Of a stretch of DNA of 42,621 nt, positions 19,056-27,336 are shown one piece after another. The notes under the pieces were generated by a model. That model saw only the letters and a program-made list of their open reading frames with translations, did no database searches and was not told the origin of the DNA. Positions within the stretch are counted from its first letter, which is position 1; every line of letters starts with the position of its first letter. Origin of the DNA: Oscillospiraceae bacterium (GTDB lineage Bacteria; Bacillota; Clostridia; Oscillospirales; CAG-272). Position numbers and translations under genes: made by a program. The stretch spans positions 1 through 42,621 of the forward strand of contig SVSU01000003.1 of NCBI GenBank assembly GCA_015064135.1. The letters run 5' to 3'.

Positions 19056-20135
19056 TCAGTCCGAGATGACCTGTATCAATCGTGCGTGGAGGGCGTAGCG
19101 CTGTGTGTAATAGCCGTTTGTGCAGGTGGAGAGGGTCAGGAGACGGTCATTTTCCCCAAAGACGATGTCTTTTTCGGTGGCTGCCGTGTTGCCCTTTATC
19201 TCCTCGGCAAAGGTGAGAAATTCTTCTTCCGTTGCAAACTGCGTTTTGAAGTAGTTGTAATCAAAGCGGGATTCGTAGAAGGAAAAGGGCTCGTAGATGA
19301 ACACACCGTCGTTGGTGTAGACGTAGATGAGGTTGTCTGCCATGTAGTCATCACGGGCAAATTTGGTTACATCGTGGAACATTCCGCCCGTTCTCAGATT
19401 GTGACCGTAGAATACAGTGTTGAGGTTTTCGTCAATGGCAGGATCATTGCGGTAGTCGACGAAGATGGAGCCCTCGGGAAGAAATTCTCCCGTATAGGCG
19501 TGATTCAGGTAAAAATCGTTATCCTCACCCTGTACAAGCGGGTAGTTGATCTGCGTTCCCTCCACGGTGATCCAGCCGTATATGTCGGGGTTGATTCTGG
19601 CAAGGGAGGCAAGTCCGGCGCGCATTTTCTCAAGCTCCTCGTTGTATTCTTTTCTGCTTTCGTCGTTTGCGGAGTTTTCTCTGTCCATGCTTTCAGACCA
19701 GGTGGGCAGAGCATTGTTTTCAGAATCGGCCAAAAGACGTTTAACCGCACCGTTGTCCGCTTCATTCCCATCGGAGATATTGAAATCAAAGCCTGCGCTG
19801 AAAAATTCCTCCTCCAATTTGCCGTAAATCTCGGCGGCCTTTTGTTTGGAGAGTGCATCTTTTACGAGGAGCAGGCAGCTTACCGCAAAGGTAAGGGAGA
19901 AAACACCAAGGAGAATCCGTCGGGGAAGATCCCCGTTTTTCTTTTTTGGAGCCATGTTTGGGGGGAGTTCAATATCCTCTTCGCTGAGCTGATCCACGGA
20001 GTTAAGAAACCGCCCGTTTTCGCAGATGCTTTCAGTCTCCGCAAGGGACAGCTCAAATTCCGAATTCTCATTGATTCCCTCCGTCTCCTCCTCATCCCGT
20101 GGGGAAAATCTATTTATAAAATCTTTAAACTTCAT
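19056..20135 (-). CDS. class B sortase
   Basis: N-terminal TM anchor; DIYGWITVEGTQINYPLVQGEDNDFYLNHAYTGEFLPEGSIFVDYRN, VFYGHNLRTGGMFHDV, LLTLSTCTNGY..RYALHARL. Start set at MKFKDF. Confidence 0.92.
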   Translation of the reverse strand: MKFKDFINRFSPRDEEETEGINENSEFELSLAETESICENGRFLNSVDQLSEEDIELPPNMAPKKKNGDLPRRILLGVFSLTFAVSCLLLVKDALSKQKAAEIYGKLEEEFFSAGFDFNISDGNEADNGAVKRLLADSENNALPTWSESMDRENSANDESRKEYNEELEKMRAGLASLARINPDIYGWITVEGTQINYPLVQGEDNDFYLNHAYTGEFLPEGSIFVDYRNDPAIDENLNTVFYGHNLRTGGMFHDVTKFARDDYMADNLIYVYTNDGVFIYEPFSFYESRFDYNYFKTQFATEEEFLTFAEEIKGNTAATEKDIVFGENDRLLTLSTCTNGYYTQRYALHARLIQVISD

Positions 20136-20348
20136 GATTACCTCTGAGCGCGGCAAAAAACCGCATAATACCGGATAATAATATTATATAACAATTTTTT
20201 CGTTTTACAAGAGGGCTTTGCAATAACTTGATGAAAATTTATTGTCTGTTTACATTTTCCCCGACAGGCATAATTTTTTTTTCGCCGCAAATAATAAAAA
20301 AGCGTTTTGCAAAGAAATTCGGAGCATATGAAAGGGAAGGTGTCATTT

Positions 20349-20795
20349 ATGAACAAAAAGAAAAACACGGAAGAATTGCTGTCCGAGGTATACAAAAACG
20401 TGACCATGGGCAGCGAGAATCTGGGGAACATGGTTCCTATGATAAAGGACAGATTTATGATGACAAACGTGACCTGCCAAATGGAGAAATACTCATCCTT
20501 CACCCGTCAGGCGGACAGCTTGCTGAAACGGCAGGCGGTCAAGCCGGAGAAACTTTCCCCCATGAAGAAAGCAATGGCGCGTGCAGGAGCGTCCCTGAAC
20601 ACCCTCTTTGATTCTTCCGATGGGCATATCGCGGATATGATCGTAAAAGGAACGAAAATGGGGGCAGATTCCCTTGAGAGAACCCTGTGCCGTATTGAGG
20701 AGCAGGGGGCAGAGGAAGATGCTGTTGCTCTCGCCCGAGCCGTGGTGGCGTTTGAACGTGAGGAATCGGAAAAAATGAAGGATTTCGGGCATTGA
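20349..20795 (+). CDS. hypothetical protein (~149 aa)
   Basis: MNKKKNTEELLSEVYKNVTMGSENLGNMVPMIKDRFMMTNVTCQMEKYSSFTRQADSLL...; divergent from sortase gene. Confidence 0.7.
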   Translation: MNKKKNTEELLSEVYKNVTMGSENLGNMVPMIKDRFMMTNVTCQMEKYSSFTRQADSLLKRQAVKPEKLSPMKKAMARAGASLNTLFDSSDGHIADMIVKGTKMGADSLERTLCRIEEQGAEEDAVALARAVVAFEREESEKMKDFGH

Positions 20796-20853
20796 CCGCG
20801 CCTTGTGCCATTCGGCTGTTTTTGTTTTGCAGGCAAAATGAGAGGGCGGTATT

Positions 20854-21513
20854 TCACAACAGCCTGAAGCGATTCTTTTCGCTTTCGAGAATCCCTTCCT
20901 TCCGCAGTTTGCCGATCTCTGCCGACAGTCCGCTGCGGTCTACCTCAAGATAATCAGCAAGCTCCTGACGGTCAAAGGGAATCTCAAACTCAGGTTTTCC
21001 TTCCTTCTTCGCGCAGAACATCAGGTAAGTCATCAGCTTATCCCTTGTTGTTTTCTGTGAAGTTATTTCAAGTTTACGGTGAAACAGGATGGTCTTTGAG
21101 GCTAAATCTTTCATAAGATTAAAGATAAGCTGTTGGTGGAAGCCGCAGTTGTTTTTGCAGGTGTGCAGAATGTGGCCGCAGTCGATGAGCATGACCTGCG
21201 AAGGTTCGTTTGCTATCACGGAAACGGGAAGGGCGGAAACCTCGGCGCAGGCAAAAGCTTCGGCAAACACCTCGGATTCTCTTATTTCGGCAAGAAGGCT
21301 TCTGTTGCCGTAGTAATCGTTCCGCACAATCTGTGCCTTCCCCGACAGCATAATGCCGATATATCGCGCCTTTGTTCCTTCCGTGAGAATGGTGTATTTT
21401 TTGTCAAAGTTTTCTACTCTCGCCCCAAGGCAGACCAGCATCTTCAGCAGGTCGCAGTCCTCAATACAGGAAAATAAGGGGCATTGGCGCAGTACCGGCA
21501 GGTATTTTTCCAT
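20854..21513 (-). CDS. Crp/Fnr-family transcriptional regulator
   Basis: cNMP-binding-like N-terminus (ILTEGTKARYIGIMLSGKAQIVRNDYYGNRSLLAEIRESEVFAEAFACA) and winged HTH FDRQELADYLEVDRSGLSAEIGKLRKEGIL. Confidence 0.9.
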   Translation of the reverse strand: MEKYLPVLRQCPLFSCIEDCDLLKMLVCLGARVENFDKKYTILTEGTKARYIGIMLSGKAQIVRNDYYGNRSLLAEIRESEVFAEAFACAEVSALPVSVIANEPSQVMLIDCGHILHTCKNNCGFHQQLIFNLMKDLASKTILFHRKLEITSQKTTRDKLMTYLMFCAKKEGKPEFEIPFDRQELADYLEVDRSGLSAEIGKLRKEGILESEKNRFRLL

Positions 21514-21537
21514 TTTTAATCCTCAAAAAAACTTTTT

Positions 21538-21553
21538 TGTTGAAAATTCAACA
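21538..21553. promoter_or_regulatory. candidate Crp-type operator
   Basis: Inverted repeat TGTTGAA-AA-TTCAACA in the 95-bp divergent intergenic region; -10 TATAAT of the plus gene at 21575-21580. Confidence 0.55.
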
Positions 21554-21608
21554 TACATTATGGAAGTATTATACTATAATATAACCATAAAAGCAAGGAG
21601 GAAACGGA

Positions 21609-22664
21609 ATGAAAGTCGCTTTTTTTGATACAAAGCCATATGATGTACCCGGATTTGAGAAATACGGCGAGAAGTATGGCATAGAATATAAATTTTTTGA
21701 AACAAAACTGAACGAGGACACAGTAGAGCTGGCGGCAGGTGCGCAAGCGGTATGTGTGTTCGTCAACGACACTGTAAATGCGGCAGTGATCGACAGACTG
21801 GCAGGGCTGGGTGTGAAGGCAGTGGCTCTGCGGTGCGCAGGATACAACAATGTGGATATGCAGTACGCCTTCCGTAAAATCCGTGTGGTGCGAGTGCCTG
21901 CTTACTCTCCGTATGCTGTGGCTGAACACGCAATGGCAATGCTGCTCACCTCTGTCAGACGGATCCACAAGGCGTTCATTCGCACAAGGGACTACAACTT
22001 CAGCCTTGCCGGAATGACGGGCTTTGACCTTCACGGAAAAACGGTAGGCGTTGTGGGAACGGGCAAGATCGGACGAGTATTCATTGATATATGCCGCGGA
22101 TTCGGAATGAAGGTGCTTGCATACGACAAATACCCGACGGAGGGATTGGATAACGGCGATACGGTAAGGTATGTTTCATTTGATGAGCTTCTGGAGAAGA
22201 GCGATATTATATCTCTGCACTGTCCCCTGACGGATGATACATACCATCTTATAGATGAAAAAGCGCTGGAAAAATGCAGAAAGGGCGTGGTGCTCATCAA
22301 CACCTCAAGAGGTGCGCTTGTGGATGGCTCCGCACTCCTTGAAGGAATAAAATCGAGAAAGGTCGGAGCCGCCTGCCTTGATGTTTACGAGGAGGAATCG
22401 GATATCTTTTTCGAGGACAACTCGGGACACATCCTTGATGACGACACTTTGGCGCGGCTTATTTCCATGCCCAACGTGATCGTCACATCCCATCAGGCAT
22501 TTCTCACCGAGGAAGCCCTTCAGAATATTGCCGAGACGACGGTGAATAATCTTTGCGACATTGCTCGGAATGATCGGTGCGTGAATGAGATATGCTACCG
22601 ATGCAGCTGCGCTGAAAACGGATGCGGAAAAGACGGATGCTGCAGAAAATCACAGAATGGATAA
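21609..22664 (+). CDS. D-2-hydroxyacid (lactate) dehydrogenase with Cys-rich C-terminal tail
   Basis: VGVVGTGKIGRVFIDICRGFGMKVLAYD, DIISLHCPLTDDTYHLID, INTSRGALVDG, VTSHQAFLTEEAL; tail CYRCSCAENGCGKDGCC. Confidence 0.93.
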   Translation: MKVAFFDTKPYDVPGFEKYGEKYGIEYKFFETKLNEDTVELAAGAQAVCVFVNDTVNAAVIDRLAGLGVKAVALRCAGYNNVDMQYAFRKIRVVRVPAYSPYAVAEHAMAMLLTSVRRIHKAFIRTRDYNFSLAGMTGFDLHGKTVGVVGTGKIGRVFIDICRGFGMKVLAYDKYPTEGLDNGDTVRYVSFDELLEKSDIISLHCPLTDDTYHLIDEKALEKCRKGVVLINTSRGALVDGSALLEGIKSRKVGAACLDVYEEESDIFFEDNSGHILDDDTLARLISMPNVIVTSHQAFLTEEALQNIAETTVNNLCDIARNDRCVNEICYRCSCAENGCGKDGCCRKSQNG

Positions 22665-22675
22665 AGGAGGCAGAC

Positions 22676-23392
22676 ATGAAAAGAAGGATTATCACCATAG
22701 ATGAAGAAAAGTGCAATGGATGCGGTGCCTGTGCGGCAGCCTGCCACGAGGGAGCCATTGAAATGGTAAACGGAAAAGCGAAGCTGACAAGGGAAGATTA
22801 CTGCGACGGGCTTGGGGATTGCCTCCCTGCCTGTCCAACGGATGCCATTCGCTTTGAGATGCGCGAGGCGCCGGCATATGATGAAGCGGCTGTGATGGCG
22901 GCAAAGGCGAAAAAGACGGGGCAGGGGTTGAAGGAAGGCATGAAGCCCCCATGCGGCTGTCCCGGCACTCAATCAAAGACCATAAAGAGAGAACAGCCGC
23001 CCGTTACGGCGAGACCGCAGTTGATGGTAAGCCAGCTTCAGCAGTGGCCCTGCCAGATCAAGCTGGTGCCCGTCAATGCGCCGTACTTCGACGGAGCAAA
23101 CCTGCTTATTGCGGCAGACTGCACAGCGTATGCCTACGGAAACTTCCACAACGATTTCATAAGGAATCACATTACCTTAATCGGCTGTCCCAAACTTGAC
23201 GAGGGGGATTATGCGGAAAAACTCACCGCAATCATCAGCAACAACGATATCAAAAGCGTGAAAATCGTCCGAATGGAGGTTCCCTGCTGCGGCGGAATTG
23301 AAAATGCGGTAAAGCGCGCCCTTCGTGACAGCGGAAAGTTTATCCCGTGGCAGGTTGTGACCATTACCACAGATGGAAAAATTTTGGAATAA
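22676..23392 (+). CDS. 4Fe-4S ferredoxin-type protein
   Basis: CNGCGACAAACHEGAIEMVNGKAKLTREDYCDGLGDCLPACPTDAI then conserved C-terminal domain (QWPCQIKLVPVNAPYFDGANLLIAADCTAYAYGNFH). Confidence 0.9.
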   Translation: MKRRIITIDEEKCNGCGACAAACHEGAIEMVNGKAKLTREDYCDGLGDCLPACPTDAIRFEMREAPAYDEAAVMAAKAKKTGQGLKEGMKPPCGCPGTQSKTIKREQPPVTARPQLMVSQLQQWPCQIKLVPVNAPYFDGANLLIAADCTAYAYGNFHNDFIRNHITLIGCPKLDEGDYAEKLTAIISNNDIKSVKIVRMEVPCCGGIENAVKRALRDSGKFIPWQVVTITTDGKILE

Positions 23393-23478
23393 GTCACGAA
23401 TATGTATTGAATTTTACAAATAAAACCATTATACTTATAGTAAGATAAATTACATTAAAGCAAAAAACGGAGGCAATC

Positions 23479-25269
23479 ATGTTTATTACGGATACCATCA
23501 AATACATCGGCGTCAATGACCGCAAGGTAGACCTGTTCGAGGGGCAGTATAAGGTGCCGAACGGAATCTCCTACAATTCCTATGTTATCATGGACGAGAA
23601 GATCGCCGTCATGGATACCGCAGACGCCAATTTCACCCATGAATGGCTGGATAATCTCCAGAATGTGCTCGGCAGCAGAAAGCCCGACTATCTGGTAATT
23701 CAGCATATGGAACCCGACCATGCGGCGAATATCCACACCTTTGCAAAGGCATATCCCGATGCCGTCATCGTCTCCTCCGCCAAGGCATTTTCCATGATGA
23801 AGAATTTCTTCGGAACGGAATATGAGGACAGAAGGCTGGTAGTAAAGGAAGGAGATACTCTCCCCCTCGGATATCACACCCTGACCTTTGTGACCGCCCC
23901 CATGGTGCACTGGCCCGAGGTTATCGTAACCTACGACATGACGGAAAAGGTGCTCTTCTCCGCGGACGGCTTCGGAAAATTCGGTGCATTGGATACGGAT
24001 GAGCCCTGGGAGGATGAAGCCAGACGGTATTATATCGGTATTGTCGGCAAGTACGGCGCGCAGGTTCAGCATCTTCTGAAAAAGGCGGCAGGACTGGATA
24101 TTTCCATGATCTGTCCCCTCCACGGTCCCGTGCTGAAGGAGAACCTCGGACATTATCTGAGCCTCTATAACACCTGGTCAAGCTACCAGCCCGAGGAGGA
24201 AGGTATCCTGATTGCATATACCTCCATCTACGGCAATACCAAAAAAGCAGTTCAGAAGCTGGCGGAAAAGCTGGCGGCAAACGGATGCCCCAAGGTCGTT
24301 GTCCATGATCTTGCAAGATGCGATATGTCGGAGGCTGTGTCGGAAGCGTTCCGTCTCAGCAAGCTGGTGCTCGCCACCACCACCTATAATGCGGAGATAT
24401 TCCCTCCCATGCGCGAGTTTATCAATCACCTGACCGAACGGAATTTCCAGAACCGCACCGTGGGTCTCATCGAAAACGGAGGCTGGGCGCCCCTGGCTGC
24501 AAAGGTGATGCGCGAGCTTCTTGAGAAGAGCAGCAATCTGACCTTTACCGATACCACGGTGAAGATCCTCTCCGCAATGAACGATGAAAGTGCCGCACAG
24601 CTTGACGCACTGGCTGAGGAACTGTGCAGAGAGTACCTGGCACAGCAGGATGCCACAGCGAACAAGAACGATCTTACCGCACTGTTCAACATCGGCTACG
24701 GACTTTATGTGGTAACATCCAACGACGGCAAGAAGGACAACGGATTGATCGTAAACACGGTCACACAGGTGACAAACACCCCCAACCGTATTGCTGTCAC
24801 CATCAATAAGGAAAGCTATTCTCATCATGTTATCAAGCAGACGGGGAAGATGAACATCAATTTCCTGACAGAGGATGCCCCCTTCGCAGTATTTGAGCAG
24901 TTCGGCTTCAAGAGTGGAAGAAATACGGATAAATTTGCGGAATGCGAGCCTCTCCGTTCCGACAACGGACTGGTGTTCCTCCCTCGTTATATCAATTCCT
25001 TTATGTCCCTTGTGGTGGAGCAGTATATTGACCTTGATACTCACGGTATGTTCATCTGCTCCGTGACCGAGGCGAGAGTTCTTTCCGACAGACCTTCCAT
25101 GACATACGCCTACTATCACAGCAATGTGAAGCCCAAGCCCGAAACGGAAGGAAAGAAGGGCTATGTGTGCAAGATCTGCGGCTATGTGTACGAAGGCGAT
25201 GTCCTTCCCGACGATTTCATCTGCCCCCTGTGCAAGCACGGCGCGGCTGATTTTGAACCCATTCAATAA
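23479..25269 (+). CDS. flavodiiron protein with flavodoxin, flavin-reductase-like and rubredoxin domains
   Basis: Diiron MBL motifs HMEPDH, VHWPE, ADGFGKFG, PLHGP; flavodoxin ILIAYTSIYGNTKKAVQKLAEKL; flavin-reductase-like TNTPNRIAVTINKESYSHHVIKQTGKMNINFLTE; rubredoxin YVCKICGYVYEGD...FICPLCKHG. Confidence 0.95.
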   Translation: MFITDTIKYIGVNDRKVDLFEGQYKVPNGISYNSYVIMDEKIAVMDTADANFTHEWLDNLQNVLGSRKPDYLVIQHMEPDHAANIHTFAKAYPDAVIVSSAKAFSMMKNFFGTEYEDRRLVVKEGDTLPLGYHTLTFVTAPMVHWPEVIVTYDMTEKVLFSADGFGKFGALDTDEPWEDEARRYYIGIVGKYGAQVQHLLKKAAGLDISMICPLHGPVLKENLGHYLSLYNTWSSYQPEEEGILIAYTSIYGNTKKAVQKLAEKLAANGCPKVVVHDLARCDMSEAVSEAFRLSKLVLATTTYNAEIFPPMREFINHLTERNFQNRTVGLIENGGWAPLAAKVMRELLEKSSNLTFTDTTVKILSAMNDESAAQLDALAEELCREYLAQQDATANKNDLTALFNIGYGLYVVTSNDGKKDNGLIVNTVTQVTNTPNRIAVTINKESYSHHVIKQTGKMNINFLTEDAPFAVFEQFGFKSGRNTDKFAECEPLRSDNGLVFLPRYINSFMSLVVEQYIDLDTHGMFICSVTEARVLSDRPSMTYAYYHSNVKPKPETEGKKGYVCKICGYVYEGDVLPDDFICPLCKHGAADFEPIQ

Positions 25270-25279
25270 GGGGAAGGAT

Positions 25280-25311
25280 GGGGAAAACTTTTTTTAAAAG
25301 AGGTTTTCCCC
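25280..25311. repeat. intergenic hairpin GGGGAAAAC...GTTTTCCCC (terminator-like)
   Basis: Inverted repeat with A/T-rich loop immediately downstream of flavodiiron gene. Confidence 0.5.
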
Positions 25312-25359
25312 AAACCCCTTTTAAAAAACTTTATATATGCATAAATGGAGGATTCGATT

Positions 25360-25872
25360 ATGATGAATGCAAAGGTTCGTGAATTGCTGAACGATCAGAT
25401 CAACAAGGAATTATATTCCGCTTATCTTTACCTTTCCTTTTCCAATTATTTTGAAGAAAAAGGGCTTGACGGATTCGCCAACTGGTATATGATCCAGGCG
25501 CAGGAGGAACGCGACCATGCCATGTTGTTCTATACATACCTGCAGAACAACAACGAAAAGGTAACACTGGGCGCCATCGACAAGCCCACAGAGGAGTTCG
25601 AGAGCAATATGGCGGTTCTTGAGGCCGGGCTTAACCACGAGATCTATGTCACATCCCTCATCAACGATATTTACGCGGCGGCATATGAGGTGAAGGATTT
25701 CCGTACCATGCAGTTCCTTGACTGGTTCGTAAAGGAGCAGGGCGAGGAGGAGACAAACGCCAACGACCTGATCTCCAAAATGGAGCTGTTCGGCTCCGAT
25801 CCGAAGAGTCTGTATATGCTGAATCAGGAGCTGGGCGCAAGGGTATACACCGCACCGTCTCTGGTTCTGTAA
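25360..25872 (+). CDS. non-heme ferritin
   Basis: MMNAKVRELLNDQINKELYSAYLYLSFSNYFEEKGLDGFANWYMIQAQEERDHAMLFYTYL...FLDWFVKEQGEEE; GGAGGA RBS. Confidence 0.95.
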   Translation: MMNAKVRELLNDQINKELYSAYLYLSFSNYFEEKGLDGFANWYMIQAQEERDHAMLFYTYLQNNNEKVTLGAIDKPTEEFESNMAVLEAGLNHEIYVTSLINDIYAAAYEVKDFRTMQFLDWFVKEQGEEETNANDLISKMELFGSDPKSLYMLNQELGARVYTAPSLVL

Positions 25873-25884
25873 GAGGTATTGGCA

Positions 25885-26094
25885 ATGAAAGAAAACTACA
25901 TGGTATGCAACTGCAAAAAGGTCAGCTTTTACGATATTGCAGATGCCCTGCACGAAAACAAATCATTTGACGATGTGCTGATGGCATTCGAGGACGTGAA
26001 GAAAGTTACTCATTGCTCAACGGGATGCGGCGGATGCCACGACAAGGTTCTGAAGGTGATCTCCGACATTCTGATGGGTTACGAGAATGTGTAA
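25885..26094 (+). CDS. BFD-like (2Fe-2S)-binding protein
   Basis: VCNCKKVSFYDIADAL...VTHCSTGCGGCHDKV: CxC...CxxxxCxxC-type arrangement. Confidence 0.8.
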   Translation: MKENYMVCNCKKVSFYDIADALHENKSFDDVLMAFEDVKKVTHCSTGCGGCHDKVLKVISDILMGYENV

Positions 26095-26111
26095 CGGCTT
26101 GATTTGAATAA

Positions 26112-26180
26112 TAAAAAGAGGGTCTGTACCGCAGAGCTCCTTCCAAAAATGGGAGGCTCGGGGAACAGACCCGTTTTTTC
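26112..26180 (+). terminator. intrinsic terminator
   Basis: GGGTCTGT...ACAGACCC followed by GTTTTTTC. Confidence 0.75.
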
Positions 26181-26266
26181 GATGTTTTTTTCGCCAAAAA
26201 GATTGACAGCGCGCCTATGGATTGATTATACTATTATCATAATCGGACATAGGGCACGGAAACGCC

Positions 26267-27208
26267 TCAGCGAATAAGTTTTCTCATTTCCTCAGCCAAA
26301 AGCTCCATCTGACGGATGCAGAGCACATTATACTCCGTAAGGTCAGCGGCAGGACGCTTTCTTGTGAAAATGTCGGAGAGGGGCAGACCGATGATCTCCT
26401 TCAGATGGTACTTTGCGGTTACAGGATAAGCGAGGGCTTCGGTGAATGCTGCCATGGAAAGGGCAGACTGAAGCACATCGGCCTTCTCGGGCTCCTTTTC
26501 AAAGTTTTCGCACAGCCATACATACAGATCGGGATGGAAGTTGCACATAACACCGCAGTAACCCGAAGCGCCGCTTCTGACAGTTTCAAGAAGGGTCTGG
26601 GCGTTGGCGTTGTACAGCTTCATGGGGGTGCCCTCAATGAGCTTTACGCGGTGTGCCATCAGTGCGGCATCGCAGCAGGTGTCCTTCATGTAATAGAAAC
26701 GGCCGCTGTCTGCACAGAATGTCAGCATTTTGTCAGACATGAGACGCTTGTAGGGGGAAGGACATTCGTAAACGCCCAGGGGCATATCGGGCAGAGCGTC
26801 CATGAGACGGGTGGTGTCCGCAATCCATGCTTCGTCGCCTGTGTTTGCGATATCCATGCGGTTGGAGATGAGTATAAGAGTGTCGATACCCACAGCATTG
26901 ATGGACTGAAGCTCGTATACCTGATCCTCAAAGGAGTCGGAAATGTGTCCGGAGGCAACAACGGTCAGCCTCGGCTTGTCGGGATGGAGGGAAGAGAGCT
27001 CCGCTGCCCTGTCAACCACGGTTTTTGTGAGCTTTACACGCTCTGCTACGGTGAGATTGAAAATTTCGCTTGACTGGCAGGTGGCAAAGATACCGCCGCA
27101 GCCCTTTTCGTGATACCAGTCAACCATTGCCCGTGCAGCGCCGTAGTCAACGCTTCCGTCACGGTTGAAGGGCGTTACCATTGTAGGAAATGCCTGTGCT
27201 TTTGACAT
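26267..27208 (-). CDS. divergent DHDPS/N-acetylneuraminate lyase-family aldolase
   Basis: FPTMVTPFNRDGSVDYGAARAMVDWYHEKGCGGIFATCQSSEI; MPLGVYECPSPYKRL; FYYMKDTC (Schiff-base Lys context). Confidence 0.85.
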   Translation of the reverse strand: MSKAQAFPTMVTPFNRDGSVDYGAARAMVDWYHEKGCGGIFATCQSSEIFNLTVAERVKLTKTVVDRAAELSSLHPDKPRLTVVASGHISDSFEDQVYELQSINAVGIDTLILISNRMDIANTGDEAWIADTTRLMDALPDMPLGVYECPSPYKRLMSDKMLTFCADSGRFYYMKDTCCDAALMAHRVKLIEGTPMKLYNANAQTLLETVRSGASGYCGVMCNFHPDLYVWLCENFEKEPEKADVLQSALSMAAFTEALAYPVTAKYHLKEIIGLPLSDIFTRKRPAADLTEYNVLCIRQMELLAEEMRKLIR

Positions 27209-27336
27209 GATTGTATATACCTTTCTTTATGTTTTAATATTACCATCAGTATTATACCACCGATTTGTTTCGAGGGCAATATCAAACGGAGACAAAAACA
27301 TATCAATTTCAGACAAAATCGCGAAGGAGAAATCCC

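Noticed and set aside
19038-20147. 369-aa plus-strand ORF opposite sortase
   Set aside because: Antisense to a clear class B sortase with intact TLSTC active site.
24178-25266. 362-aa minus-strand ORF opposite flavodiiron gene
   Set aside because: Antisense to a well-supported CDS; same for 23455-24153.
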